A stretch of DNA of 12,041 nt from Pseudomonadota bacterium (GTDB lineage: Bacteria; Chloroflexota; Ktedonobacteria; Ktedonobacterales; JACDGC01): assembly GCA_021323815.1 (NCBI GenBank), contig JAJPKG010000125.1:1-12041 (forward strand). The letters run 5' to 3'. The notes under the pieces are model-generated. The model saw only the letters and a program-made list of their open reading frames with translations. It was not told the origin of the DNA and ran no database searches. Both the position numbers and the translations under genes were made by a program. Shown piece after piece: positions 1-6,364 of the stretch (positions are counted from its first letter, which is position 1; the number at the start of each line of letters is the position of its first letter).

Positions 1-617
1 ATCTGCATCGCGGCCTGGCCCCTGATGACGCGGCGAACTTTGTGATGATGGCGCTGGTCGCTACCAATGATCCTGGTCTGGTGGTGCTGCCAACGCATCG
101 CCTGCTGCGCGGCATAGCAGATGCCACGCTGGCTGCGCTGCCGGAAAAACTCGCGCAGTATTGGACGGTGGAAGATCTGGCTGAGAGCGATCCCGCGCAG
201 ATCGTCGCGCGTCTGGGCGAAGCCGGCGCGGCTGAGCGCGCAGCGGTGGTGGCGACGCGCGACCGCCGCTGGCTGTTGCGCCTGGCGCAGGGCGGCGTCG
301 AGCGATTGCGCGAGAGCGGCGAATCCGAAGCGTGGCAGCGGCTGGACGTGGCTGCTGCGCAAGAGGCCATCATCGATGCCGCGCTGGGCATCTCTCGTGA
401 TGCCGTTTCCACCTATGAGGGCATCAGCTATACCCGCGATCCGGCTCAGGCGCTGGCCGCTGTTGCCGACGGCTCCGCGCAGGTGGCGATCTTGCTGAAC
501 CCCACCAGGCCGGAGCAGGTGCGCGATGTCGCCGCCGCGGGCGGGCGCATGCCCCAAAAATCCACCTACTTCTATCCCAAGCTCATCACGGGAATGGTCA
601 TCAACCCGGTGTGGTAG
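1..617 (+). CDS. DUF1015 family protein, 3' part (5' end outside window)
   Basis: The reading frame is open from the left edge (first complete codon at 3) to TAG at 615-617, so this is the C-terminal 204 or so residues of a longer protein; full-length DUF1015 proteins are roughly 400 residues. The recognisable family signatures are a segment DDAANFVMMALVATNDPGL followed by VVLPTHRLL, and near the C-terminus GGRMPQKSTYFYPKLITGM, which is the usual ending of this family. A GTG at 42 and ATGs at 45 and 48 lie inside the conserved block and are not the true start. DUF1015 proteins are soluble and lack an established biochemical role; some annotations call them SerC/D-3-phosphoglycerate dehydrogenase neighbours or HTH-like proteins without proof. 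A 7-bp hairpin begins at the last base of the stop codon. The family call is confident, the function unknown. Confidence 0.85.
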   Translation, partial: LHRGLAPDDAANFVMMALVATNDPGLVVLPTHRLLRGIADATLAALPEKLAQYWTVEDLAESDPAQIVARLGEAGAAERAAVVATRDRRWLLRLAQGGVERLRESGESEAWQRLDVAAAQEAIIDAALGISRDAVSTYEGISYTRDPAQALAAVADGSAQVAILLNPTRPEQVRDVAAAGGRMPQKSTYFYPKLITGMVINPVW

Positions 618-645
618 CGGTTTTTGTGCATTTCGCCCAAACCGC
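617..645 (+). terminator. Weak hairpin after the DUF1015 gene
   Basis: GCGGTTT (617-623) pairs perfectly with AAACCGC (639-645) around a 15-nt loop. It begins on the last base of the DUF1015 stop codon. No T-tract follows the right arm, so it is at best a weak or factor-dependent terminator. Confidence 0.3.
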
Positions 646-662
646 AGCGCGCGCAAAGCGGC

Positions 663-668
663 TATAGT
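663..668 (+). promoter_or_regulatory. Possible -10 element for glnA
   Basis: TATAGT matches the sigma-70 -10 consensus at 5 of 6 positions. I see no good -35 hexamer at 16-19 bp upstream. The same octamer GCTATAGT precedes the flavoprotein gene at 2278-2285, and in both cases a G-run follows shortly downstream. Transcription from here would give glnA a leader of about 140 nt. Confidence 0.4.
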
Positions 669-687
669 GGGGGGGAACTGCTGAGGA

Positions 688-818
688 ATGTCGCGCACGC
701 GCCTGATGCGCGGCATTCTGCCAGCGCAGGGGTGCGCTGGTGCCGAAACGGCCCTGCGCCCACTGTCACCAACGCCGTGATGGCGTTCACCACCCAAGAG
801 GATGACGACTCCCCATGA
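688..818 (+). promoter_or_regulatory. glnA leader: hairpin and two overlapping short ORFs
   Basis: A strong hairpin lies at 712-744. CCAGCGCA (721-728) pairs perfectly with TGCGCTGG (733-740) around GGGG, and GGCA (712-715) pairs with TGCC (741-744) after a 5-nt bulge. Two small ORFs run through the leader. The first is 30 codons, ATG 688 to TGA 778-780. The second is 12 codons (MAFTTQEDDDSP), ATG 780 to TGA 816-818. The first stop overlaps the second start (TGATG), and the second stop overlaps the glnA start (ATGA at 815-818). Neither has a well-spaced Shine-Dalgarno: AGGA abuts the first ATG. The glnA Shine-Dalgarno AAGAGGA lies at 796-802. Attenuation or translational coupling is possible but unproven, and no T-tract follows the hairpin. 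Confidence 0.35.
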
Positions 819-2242
819 ACACCGAGTTGCGGGAATTTCTTGAGATCCCCTACGCGCAGCTGGAAGAGATGAATCTGAGCGCCAAACAGCAGCGCATGGA
901 CCGCACGCCCGTGGACGTCGTGCGCGAAGAGCGCATGCGATATCTGACCGACGAGCGGGGCATCAAGGCCGTCACCGTGTGCTTTTCGGACCTGGAAGGC
1001 CGCCTGCACATGCTGGATTACGACAAGAAATTTCTGTTGAAATCCGCCGACAACCTGACCTTCGACGGCTCGTCCATTCGCGGCTTTTCGGCGCAAAAAG
1101 AATCCGACCTGCGCCTGGGGCTGGACTGGAATGCGTTCTATTGGCTACCCTCCGATGTCTTTGGCCCCGGCAAGGTGCTGATCTTCGGCGAGGTGCTGGA
1201 ACGTGACGGCACGCCGTATGCCGCCGACATGCGCTCGCGGCTGAAGCACCTGTCGGAAAGCTATTACCAGCAGCATGGCTATACCTGCAACGCGGCCAAC
1301 GAGATCGAAGGCTTCCTCTTCAGGGGCCGTCACGCCGAGCAGCGTTATTACGAGACCGGCAAGTTCGAGTTCATCACCACCAGCGGCTATTATCACACCT
1401 TGCCCGGCGATCCGCTGCGCGATTTCATCGACGCCGCCGCCGAGGCCCAGCGCGCGATGGGCTTCATGAACGAGAAAGATCATCCCGAAGTGGCTCCCTC
1501 GCAATTCGAGATGAACTATTCCTACACCGAAGTGACGGCAGCCGCCGACCAGGTGATGCTCTATAAGCTGCTGTGTCGCCAGATCGCGCATAAGCTGGAT
1601 ATGACGGCCAGTTTCCTGCCCAAACCCGTCACCGGCGTGAACGGCAGCGGCATGCACACCAATATGTCGATCTCCGGCGAAAAGAGCAACCTCTTTTATG
1701 ATGCCGCCGGCCAGGATAGCCTGTCATCTTTCGCCTGGGATTACGTGCATCGCATTTTGCACAGCGCGCCGGACCTCTGCCTGATCCTCAATTCCAGCGT
1801 GAATTCCTATCGCCGTCTGGACCCGCACTTTGAAGCGCCCAACCAGATCAAAGCCTCGGCGATCGATCGCGGGTCGATGGTGCGCATCCCGCTGGGCAAC
1901 TCGAAATCGGCGCGTATCGAAGTGCGCTCCATCGCGCCCGACGCCAATCCTTATCTGGCCATCTATGCGCTGCTGCGCGTCGGCGTGGAAGGGCCGCTGC
2001 CCAAGAGTGGCCGCGCCAATCAGGACCGGCTGCTCTTCGACAACATCTATGATGCCATCGACGCCTTCGAGGGCAGCAAGATCATCCGCGAGATGCTGAG
2101 CGAAGAGGTGCAGGCCAAGTTCGCGCAACTCAAACGCGATTCCGCCGACCGCTGCCCGCGCAAGCTGGGCACGCTCATCAAGCCCGCCGAGGTGCAGTTC
2201 CACCACGAAGTGACCAATCAGCACCTCTGGAACCAGTTCTGA
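815..2242 (+). CDS. glnA: Glutamine synthetase, class I
   Basis: A cytoplasmic enzyme that forms glutamine from glutamate, ammonia and ATP, normally as a dodecamer. The 475-residue protein has an N-terminal extension of about 45 residues, a beta-grasp domain with FDGSSIRGF (83-91), then the catalytic domain. Metal and substrate residues are visible: EIE (163-165), E225 and E232 in PEVAPSQFE, the loop VNGSGMHTNMS (275-285) with H281, NSYRRL (330-335), the flap Glu in HFEAP (E340), and RIEVRS with ANPYLA (367-382). The NLYDLP-type adenylylation tyrosine loop of proteobacterial enzymes is absent. The Arg that follows GSSIEGF in Bacillus GlnA (R62, feedback inhibition) aligns with A93 here. The usual PGQHE and NRS motifs are altered to PSQFE and DRGS. 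The start follows AAGAGGA by 12 nt and overlaps the stop of a leader ORF. The family is certain; true GlnA rather than a gamma-glutamyl-ligase paralogue is likely because the catalytic set is complete. Confidence 0.93.
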   Translation: MNTELREFLEIPYAQLEEMNLSAKQQRMDRTPVDVVREERMRYLTDERGIKAVTVCFSDLEGRLHMLDYDKKFLLKSADNLTFDGSSIRGFSAQKESDLRLGLDWNAFYWLPSDVFGPGKVLIFGEVLERDGTPYAADMRSRLKHLSESYYQQHGYTCNAANEIEGFLFRGRHAEQRYYETGKFEFITTSGYYHTLPGDPLRDFIDAAAEAQRAMGFMNEKDHPEVAPSQFEMNYSYTEVTAAADQVMLYKLLCRQIAHKLDMTASFLPKPVTGVNGSGMHTNMSISGEKSNLFYDAAGQDSLSSFAWDYVHRILHSAPDLCLILNSSVNSYRRLDPHFEAPNQIKASAIDRGSMVRIPLGNSKSARIEVRSIAPDANPYLAIYALLRVGVEGPLPKSGRANQDRLLFDNIYDAIDAFEGSKIIREMLSEEVQAKFAQLKRDSADRCPRKLGTLIKPAEVQFHHEVTNQHLWNQF

Positions 2243-2254
2243 TTCGCGCCGCCA

Positions 2255-2285
2255 TTGCCGCCGTCCCTCGCGCATGCGCTATAGT
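2255..2285 (+). promoter_or_regulatory. Candidate sigma-70 promoter of the flavoprotein gene
   Basis: TTGCCG (2255-2260) and TATAGT (2280-2285) are separated by 19 bp, slightly long. The 10-bp palindrome GCGCATGCGC (2270-2279) fills the end of the spacer directly against the -10, where an operator could sit. This would start transcription near 2292, just after the glnA stop codon, so the flavoprotein gene need not depend on glnA transcription. Confidence 0.4.
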
Positions 2286-2323
2286 ATGCGTGGGGGACGC
2301 GTTGCATCGCGTGGCAGAGGCAT

Positions 2324-2378
2324 ATGTTCTTGTGTTCTCCCTGAATGGTCCCCTGCAATTCGGGACTTTAGGGAAGAA
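2324..2378 (+). promoter_or_regulatory. Leader of the flavoprotein gene: mini-ORF and long hairpin
   Basis: A six-codon ORF (MFLCSP, 2324-2344) with AGAGG just upstream runs into an imperfect hairpin at 2335-2378. GTCCC (2348-2352) pairs with GGGAC (2362-2366) around a 9-nt loop. An outer stem joins TTCTCCCT (2335-2342) to AGGGAAGAA (2370-2378) with one bulged A and a small internal loop. The right arm is followed by CAAAAAAAG, not by Ts, so it is not an intrinsic terminator on this strand. Confidence 0.35.
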
Positions 2379-2423
2379 CAAAAAAAGAGTCATGCAAGAA
2401 TCTGAGAGCGCGAGGAGAGCGGC

Positions 2424-3698
2424 ATGATCATCATCGTGGGCGCGGGGCTGGCGGGCCTGACGTGCGCCAAAGTGTTGGTACAGGCGGGGCGCGAGGTGCT
2501 GGTGCTGGAAGCCGGCGACGGCGTGGGCGGGCGCGTGCGCAGTGATCGCGTGGACGGATTCATCCTGGATCGCGGTTTTCAGATCTTGCTGACCGCTTAC
2601 CCTGCCGTGAAGCGCCATCTCGACGTGCCGGCGCTCATGCCGCAAAAGTTTCAGCCTGGCGCAGCCATCGCCCACGATGGCAAACTCTATGACGTGACGG
2701 ACCCCACCCGCGACCATAACCCCGCGCACCTGGCCGCGACGGTGGCGAATCCGTTGATCGGCATGAATGACAAGCGGCGCGTGCTGGCATTGCGCGGCGA
2801 AGTCACCAAACGCAGCGTGGCCGAGATCTTTGCCGAAGATCGCGCGGGCGACCGTTCCACCGAAGAGGCGCTGCTGGCGCGGGGCTTCGATGAGTCCGGC
2901 TTCATCGATCACTTCATGCGCCCATTCTTTGGCGGCATCACGCTCAACCGCGATCTGCACACCAGCGCCCGTTTCTTCCTCTTCGTCTTCAAGATGCTGG
3001 CGGAAGGCGACGCGGTCATTCCACGCGACGGCATGGGCGCGATCCCTCAACAACTGGCGGCGCATCTACCTGAGGGCGCGGTGCGGTTGAAGGGGCCTGT
3101 CGTCGCGCTCGTCAAAAATGATCAGCGCGTGGCGGGCGTGCGCCTGGGGGATGGCACGGTGCTGGGCGCGGAAGCGGTGGTGGTGGCGACCGCTGCGCCG
3201 GAGATGGTGAAGCTGACCGGCATCGACGTGGCACCGCCGCTGGCGCGTGCCGTTCCCGCCACCTGCGTCTATTTCGCCTCAGCCGCCAGCCTCTATGACG
3301 GCCCCAGGCTGGTGCTGAATCCCGCGCCGAATGCGGTGGTCAACAACGTCACCCAGATCTCCAACGTGGCCCCCAGCTACGCGCCACCCGGCCAGCATCT
3401 GATCTCCGCCGTGCTGCTGGGCGAGCAGAGCGACGACGATCAGCATGTATTCGCCCGCGCCCGCGCCGACCTGGCGCGCATCTTCCCCCGTGCCCCCATC
3501 GCGGAGCTGCGCCCGCTGGCGGTGACGCGCATCCCTTTTGCCCAGTTCGACCAGCCGCCTGGGATCTATAGCCAGCTTCCGGCAAACCGCACGCCCATCC
3601 CCGGACTGTTCATCGCTGGCGAATATACCGAGTCGAGCAGCATTCATGGGGCCATGCATTCCGGCGAAAAAGCCGCCCAGGCGATTTTGGCTGGATGA
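2424..3698 (+). CDS. FAD-dependent oxidoreductase (amine oxidase / phytoene desaturase type)
   Basis: A 424-residue flavoprotein with an N-terminal Rossmann fold for FAD. IIIVGAGLAGLTCAKVL (2-18) carries GxGxxG. LVLEAGDGVGGRVRSD (26-41) holds the acidic ribose-binding end of beta 2 and the GG-R motif of the protoporphyrinogen oxidase / phytoene desaturase / monoamine oxidase superfamily. The C-terminus has the second FAD-contact motif, PGLFIAGEYTESSSIHGAM, ending with GEKAAQAIL. No signal peptide or membrane helix is evident. GAGGAG (2412-2417) sits 6 nt before the ATG. The substrate cannot be read from the sequence: carotenoid, protoporphyrinogen and amine oxidases share this architecture, and no carotenoid or haem gene is adjacent. 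The gene lies 181 bp after glnA with its own promoter-like element, and converges on the next gene. Confidence 0.9.
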   Translation: MIIIVGAGLAGLTCAKVLVQAGREVLVLEAGDGVGGRVRSDRVDGFILDRGFQILLTAYPAVKRHLDVPALMPQKFQPGAAIAHDGKLYDVTDPTRDHNPAHLAATVANPLIGMNDKRRVLALRGEVTKRSVAEIFAEDRAGDRSTEEALLARGFDESGFIDHFMRPFFGGITLNRDLHTSARFFLFVFKMLAEGDAVIPRDGMGAIPQQLAAHLPEGAVRLKGPVVALVKNDQRVAGVRLGDGTVLGAEAVVVATAAPEMVKLTGIDVAPPLARAVPATCVYFASAASLYDGPRLVLNPAPNAVVNNVTQISNVAPSYAPPGQHLISAVLLGEQSDDDQHVFARARADLARIFPRAPIAELRPLAVTRIPFAQFDQPPGIYSQLPANRTPIPGLFIAGEYTESSSIHGAMHSGEKAAQAILAG

Positions 3699-3719
3699 GC
3701 CGGCTAGCCTGTGCCGGCT
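3698..3719. terminator. Hairpin across the two convergent stop codons
   Basis: AGCCGGC (3698-3704) pairs perfectly with GCCGGCT (3713-3719) around an 8-nt loop. The hairpin covers the last base of the flavoprotein TGA and the stop of the opposing gene (3704-3706). It could act on both strands, but neither side has a T-tract. Confidence 0.35.
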
Positions 3720-5125
3720 GTCGGCAGCGCCGCGGTGTCATAGAGCGTCACTTGCTGCGCTGCCCCTGGGCCGGCAGCCTGGATCACCGCCAGAAAGCGA
3801 CCCGCGAGCAAGACCATCACATCCTCACCCGCGCCAGCGGTGTCAGAGAGCACCACCCAATGGCCCTCAGCGCGATCCCACGCGAAGGGATATTGCCCTT
3901 TGATGACGAGCAGGCGGGCGTTGGCGGCGAGGAGCGCGCCGTGACTGTCGGGATACGTGGTGAGGTCCGTGATCAGCGTGCCGCCGCTGGTGAAATGATC
4001 CAGTTCTTGCACGCGAATGGCATCGCTTTCGGGAAACGCGATAAAGAGCGTATCCGCGGCGATGGCGGCGCTGACGTTGGTGAGATCAGCGGGCATGGCG
4101 GCGAAGGCGGGCAAGGCAACATCTGTGTTCGCGTTCAGGTCGCGCAGCCGCAAAGCCGGCGACGCACCGGCAGCAAAATAGACGAGGTTCGGCCAGGAGA
4201 ATGCCGCCAGCTTTTCCGGCGCGGGATCTCCCGGATTGAGCGCGATCAGCGGGGTAGGGGTCAGCGCAGGGGCGGCCAGATTGATCAGCTGAATGCCTCC
4301 CGTGCCGGTTTGCAACAGCAGCACGCCGTGATCCAGCAGCGCCGCTGAGATGCCGCCGAAGGAACTGCCGATGACAACAGGGCGAAACATGCGCGTATAC
4401 AGATCAAAAACGGAATAGCGCAGATTGCAATTGGCGCAGGTGGCCCCCGAAACAACGGAATCAACAATGATGACGAAGCGCCCATCGGTGGCATAAAAAT
4501 GAGGATTGTTGAGCTTCAGCGTGGCGGGGGGAATAAACGGCGAAAAGTTCTTGCTATAGCGATTGAGCACGCCAAGTTGTGAACTCCCCTTGCCGCTCAG
4601 CGTTCCCAGCAACAGACTGCCGTCCGGCGTCATGCCGCTCACCTGAAAGGCGTGCGTGGCGTCAATCTGCATGGAGATGAGGGCAGCAGCGGCATTTTGC
4701 CCCCAGGACTGTGTGACGGTGGGCAAAGCGGGTTGCGGGGTGGCGGTGGGCGAGGGTGTAGCGCTGGGCGCGGGTGTGGGCGTGAGGGACATCGCCCCCG
4801 CGCCATTTGCCGGGGAAGGGCGCGTCAGCACAATGCCCGCCAGCACGCCGCCGAGCGCGATCACAAACGCGGTCATCAGCAGTGCGCCGCGCCAGAAGGG
4901 CGCATTGGGCGCGGCTTCCTGTGCCAGCCGGGGCGCACCGATCTGCACCACACCATTTTCGATGCGCACAATCGGATTGGGCTGTGTGTCATGGCTTTGT
5001 GCGGTCAATTGCTCGTTCCAGCCGGACTGCATGGCGCTTTTGATGATCCTTTCGCGTGGAAACTGCTGCACTTCACTAGACGAGCGAAGGTGCCGTTTGA
5101 GCCAGCCATAGGCCGGATGTCTCAT
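3704..5125 (-). CDS. Single-pass membrane protein with Thr/Pro linker and probable extracellular beta-propeller-like domain
   Basis: I do not recognise a named family. The 473-residue product has a basic, polar N-terminal region of about 75 residues and one hydrophobic helix (about 81-101, ALLMTAFVIALGGVLAGIVL). A Thr/Pro/Ala linker follows (114-132, TPTPAPSATPSPTATPQP). A domain of about 340 residues comes next, with repeated short hydrophobic strands separated by Gly/Asp/Asn turns (for example DGSLLLGTL, DGRFVIIVD, DHGVLLLQTG, NLVYFAAG, DTLFIAFPE, ARLLVIKG), as in beta-propellers. Topology is probably N-in, C-out. A CANC pair (C230, C233) could form a disulfide. The start is uncertain: ATG at 5125 has GGAAGG 11 nt upstream, and an in-frame ATG at 5032 (residue 32) is an alternative that keeps the helix. 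It may sense or bind something at the cell surface, but nothing proves it. Confidence 0.75.
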   Translation of the reverse strand: MRHPAYGWLKRHLRSSSEVQQFPRERIIKSAMQSGWNEQLTAQSHDTQPNPIVRIENGVVQIGAPRLAQEAAPNAPFWRGALLMTAFVIALGGVLAGIVLTRPSPANGAGAMSLTPTPAPSATPSPTATPQPALPTVTQSWGQNAAAALISMQIDATHAFQVSGMTPDGSLLLGTLSGKGSSQLGVLNRYSKNFSPFIPPATLKLNNPHFYATDGRFVIIVDSVVSGATCANCNLRYSVFDLYTRMFRPVVIGSSFGGISAALLDHGVLLLQTGTGGIQLINLAAPALTPTPLIALNPGDPAPEKLAAFSWPNLVYFAAGASPALRLRDLNANTDVALPAFAAMPADLTNVSAAIAADTLFIAFPESDAIRVQELDHFTSGGTLITDLTTYPDSHGALLAANARLLVIKGQYPFAWDRAEGHWVVLSDTAGAGEDVMVLLAGRFLAVIQAAGPGAAQQVTLYDTAALPTAGTG

Positions 5126-5161
5126 GACTCATGGCACCTTCCGCGACAGCATCAGCGCGAA

Positions 5162-5173
5162 GTGATTGATCAC
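5162..5173. repeat. Short inverted repeat upstream of the propeller-like gene
   Basis: GTGAT-TG-ATCAC is a 5-bp inverted repeat with a 2-bp centre, 36 bp upstream of the minus-strand start at 5125. The size and place would suit a repressor site, but such short repeats occur by chance. Confidence 0.2.
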
Positions 5174-5267
5174 AATGGCGCTGGCGCACTCGCTGTCCCG
5201 CATGCTTCATGCCGCGCTTGCCCACCTGGAACATTCCCCCCAACGATCGAATACGATGATACATGAG

Positions 5268-5300
5268 AAGAGGCACCCGGCGTGTTGCCGGATGCCTCTT
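5268..5300 (-). terminator. Strong hairpin downstream of the DUF4383 gene
   Basis: AAGAGGCA (5268-5275) pairs with TGCCTCTT (5293-5300). After one C/A mismatch, CCGGC (5277-5281) pairs with GCCGG (5287-5291) around the loop GTGTT. Read on the minus strand it lies 36 nt after the DUF4383 stop and is followed by a moderately U-rich stretch (TTCTCATGTATCAT). It probably ends the FixH-like/DUF4383 transcript, though the U-tract is weak. Confidence 0.5.
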
Positions 5301-5335
5301 GGCGCAGAGAGGGAACCACGCACGTGGGGGATCTG

Positions 5336-5746
5336 CTAGGCGCGGGCGACCGAAGAATTGGTGTTTGGCGCGCTGAATCCGACGGCCAGCGATACGATGG
5401 CGATGGCGGCATGCAAGAGGTTGTCGGCCAGGTTGACATCAATCAAACCCAGGACGGTGCTACCTTGAATGAAGCCGACAATCGTCACGACAGCGTAGAC
5501 CGCGCCAAAGACGATAGCATACAGTTTGGCATACGCGCCGCCCGCCGTGTTCGCCGCCGCCAGGCCCACAATGCCGGATGCCAGGTGAATGATGTTGTGG
5601 ATGGGGTCAACGGCGAAGAGGCCGAGCAATGCGCCATGCGGAGCTGACGCGGCATGCGGTGCCAGTGGTGAGACGAACCCTAGGATGCCGACTAACGTGA
5701 GGACCGCGCCGAGGATGTTGGCGTATGTCTTGGCGATGTTGTTCAT
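5336..5746 (-). CDS. DUF4383 family small membrane protein
   Basis: A 136-residue protein with four predicted membrane helices (about 8-28, 47-65, 72-92, 105-123). The core LLGLFAVDPIHNIIHLASG (40-58), with H50 and H54, and LGLIDVNLADNLLHAAIA (99-116), with D108 and H112, are the DUF4383 signatures. The two halves resemble each other (LGL-x2-V-x4-N-x2-H-x5-IV-x-L), which suggests an internal duplication of a two-helix unit. The start at 5744-5746 is chosen because the family begins at this position and AGAGAG lies 5 nt upstream; the in-frame extension to 5854 would overlap the upstream gene and has no family similarity. It lies 26 nt after the FixH-like gene, so the two are probably co-transcribed. 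The molecular role of the family is unknown. Confidence 0.82.
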   Translation of the reverse strand: MNNIAKTYANILGAVLTLVGILGFVSPLAPHAASAPHGALLGLFAVDPIHNIIHLASGIVGLAAANTAGGAYAKLYAIVFGAVYAVVTIVGFIQGSTVLGLIDVNLADNLLHAAIAIVSLAVGFSAPNTNSSVARA

Positions 5747-5772
5747 GATGACTCTCTTGTACCTTTCGTGTG

Positions 5773-6294
5773 TTACTGCCAGCGTACGCTGACGATGAAG
5801 TCCGTTTGGTGCTTGACCTGACCGGGCAGGGAGAAGATCACCTGCATCTTCCATATACCCGCCATGTTGAAGATCGGATGAAGGCGATAGGTGCCGTTGC
5901 CTTGCGCCGTTGCGGTCGCGTTAAGGGCTGGCATCGCCATCGTTGTCATCACCATCTCCGCATGAACGGTTGCGCCATTCACTGCGTGCCCAGTGGCGTC
6001 GCGCAGGGTGAGAATGACAGTATTGGATCCATATACCGTCAGGTTCCCGGTGGGTGCATCGAACGTCACGGTGTACGGTCCGGCAGCGGCAACCTGGTGT
6101 GGGATGGTAGGCGGGGGCGGAAACAGCCACGCCCCCAACCCCAGATGCACCCACGCCAGCGCGCCGAAAACGAACGCGCCGCCGCCGAAGATCACGACCC
6201 GCATAAGGCGATCAAGCCAGCGCGGCGTTTCCGCCGCTTTTGACACGGTTGGCGCGGCATTATCCGCCGAGCTGGTAAGGTGCGCTGATGTCAT
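5773..6294 (-). CDS. Membrane-anchored FixH/YtkA-like domain protein
   Basis: A 173-residue protein with a soluble N-terminus (1-30), one membrane helix (about 33-57, VVIFGGGAFVFGALAWVH) and an immunoglobulin-like beta domain (about 72-172). The domain follows the FixH/YtkA pattern: GPYTVTF, NTVILTLRDATGHAVNGATV, a Met-rich edge EMVMTTMAMPAL (113-124), GNGTYRL, and NMAGIWKMQVIF. M114, M116, M119, M121, M144 and M150 with H111 could form a soft-metal site such as for copper, but that is inference. The domain should face outside the membrane. GAGGAG on the minus strand (6303-6308) sits 8 nt before the ATG. It is the first gene of a probable two-gene unit with DUF4383. The FixH relation to cytochrome oxidase assembly is family knowledge; no oxidase gene is visible here. 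Confidence 0.75.
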   Translation of the reverse strand: MTSAHLTSSADNAAPTVSKAAETPRWLDRLMRVVIFGGGAFVFGALAWVHLGLGAWLFPPPPTIPHQVAAAGPYTVTFDAPTGNLTVYGSNTVILTLRDATGHAVNGATVHAEMVMTTMAMPALNATATAQGNGTYRLHPIFNMAGIWKMQVIFSLPGQVKHQTDFIVSVRWQ

Positions 6295-6324
6295 CGTTCG
6301 ATCTCCTCACGCGGGTTTCGTCTT

Positions 6325-6348
6325 TATCTACACGCAAGCCACGCAAGT
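6325..6348 (-). promoter_or_regulatory. Possible promoter region of the FixH-like operon with tandem 9-bp repeat
   Basis: CACGCAAGC (6331-6339) is followed at once by CACGCAAGT (6340-6348), a direct repeat of period 9. On the minus strand it lies just upstream of TAGATA (6325-6330), a 4-of-6 match to a -10 element about 30 bp before the start codon. No convincing -35 is present. A regulator-binding direct repeat is possible. Confidence 0.22.
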
Positions 6349-6364
6349 GGATGAACGGATGCGT

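Noticed and set aside
3695..4348. 217-codon plus-strand frame opposite the propeller-like gene
   Set aside because: Its Arg/Gly/Gln-rich composition is typical of an antisense shadow in GC-rich DNA, while the minus-strand frame has a membrane helix, linker and regular beta pattern.
5076..5276. Minus-strand 66-codon frame starting MPLLMYHRI, reminiscent of polysaccharide deacetylases
   Set aside because: Only the first nine residues resemble that family, the start lies inside the 5268-5300 hairpin, there is no ribosome binding site and the rest has no motif.
5747..5854. 36-residue N-terminal extension of the DUF4383 protein
   Set aside because: It overlaps the upstream FixH-like gene and has no hydrophobic or family character; AGAGAG precedes the chosen start.
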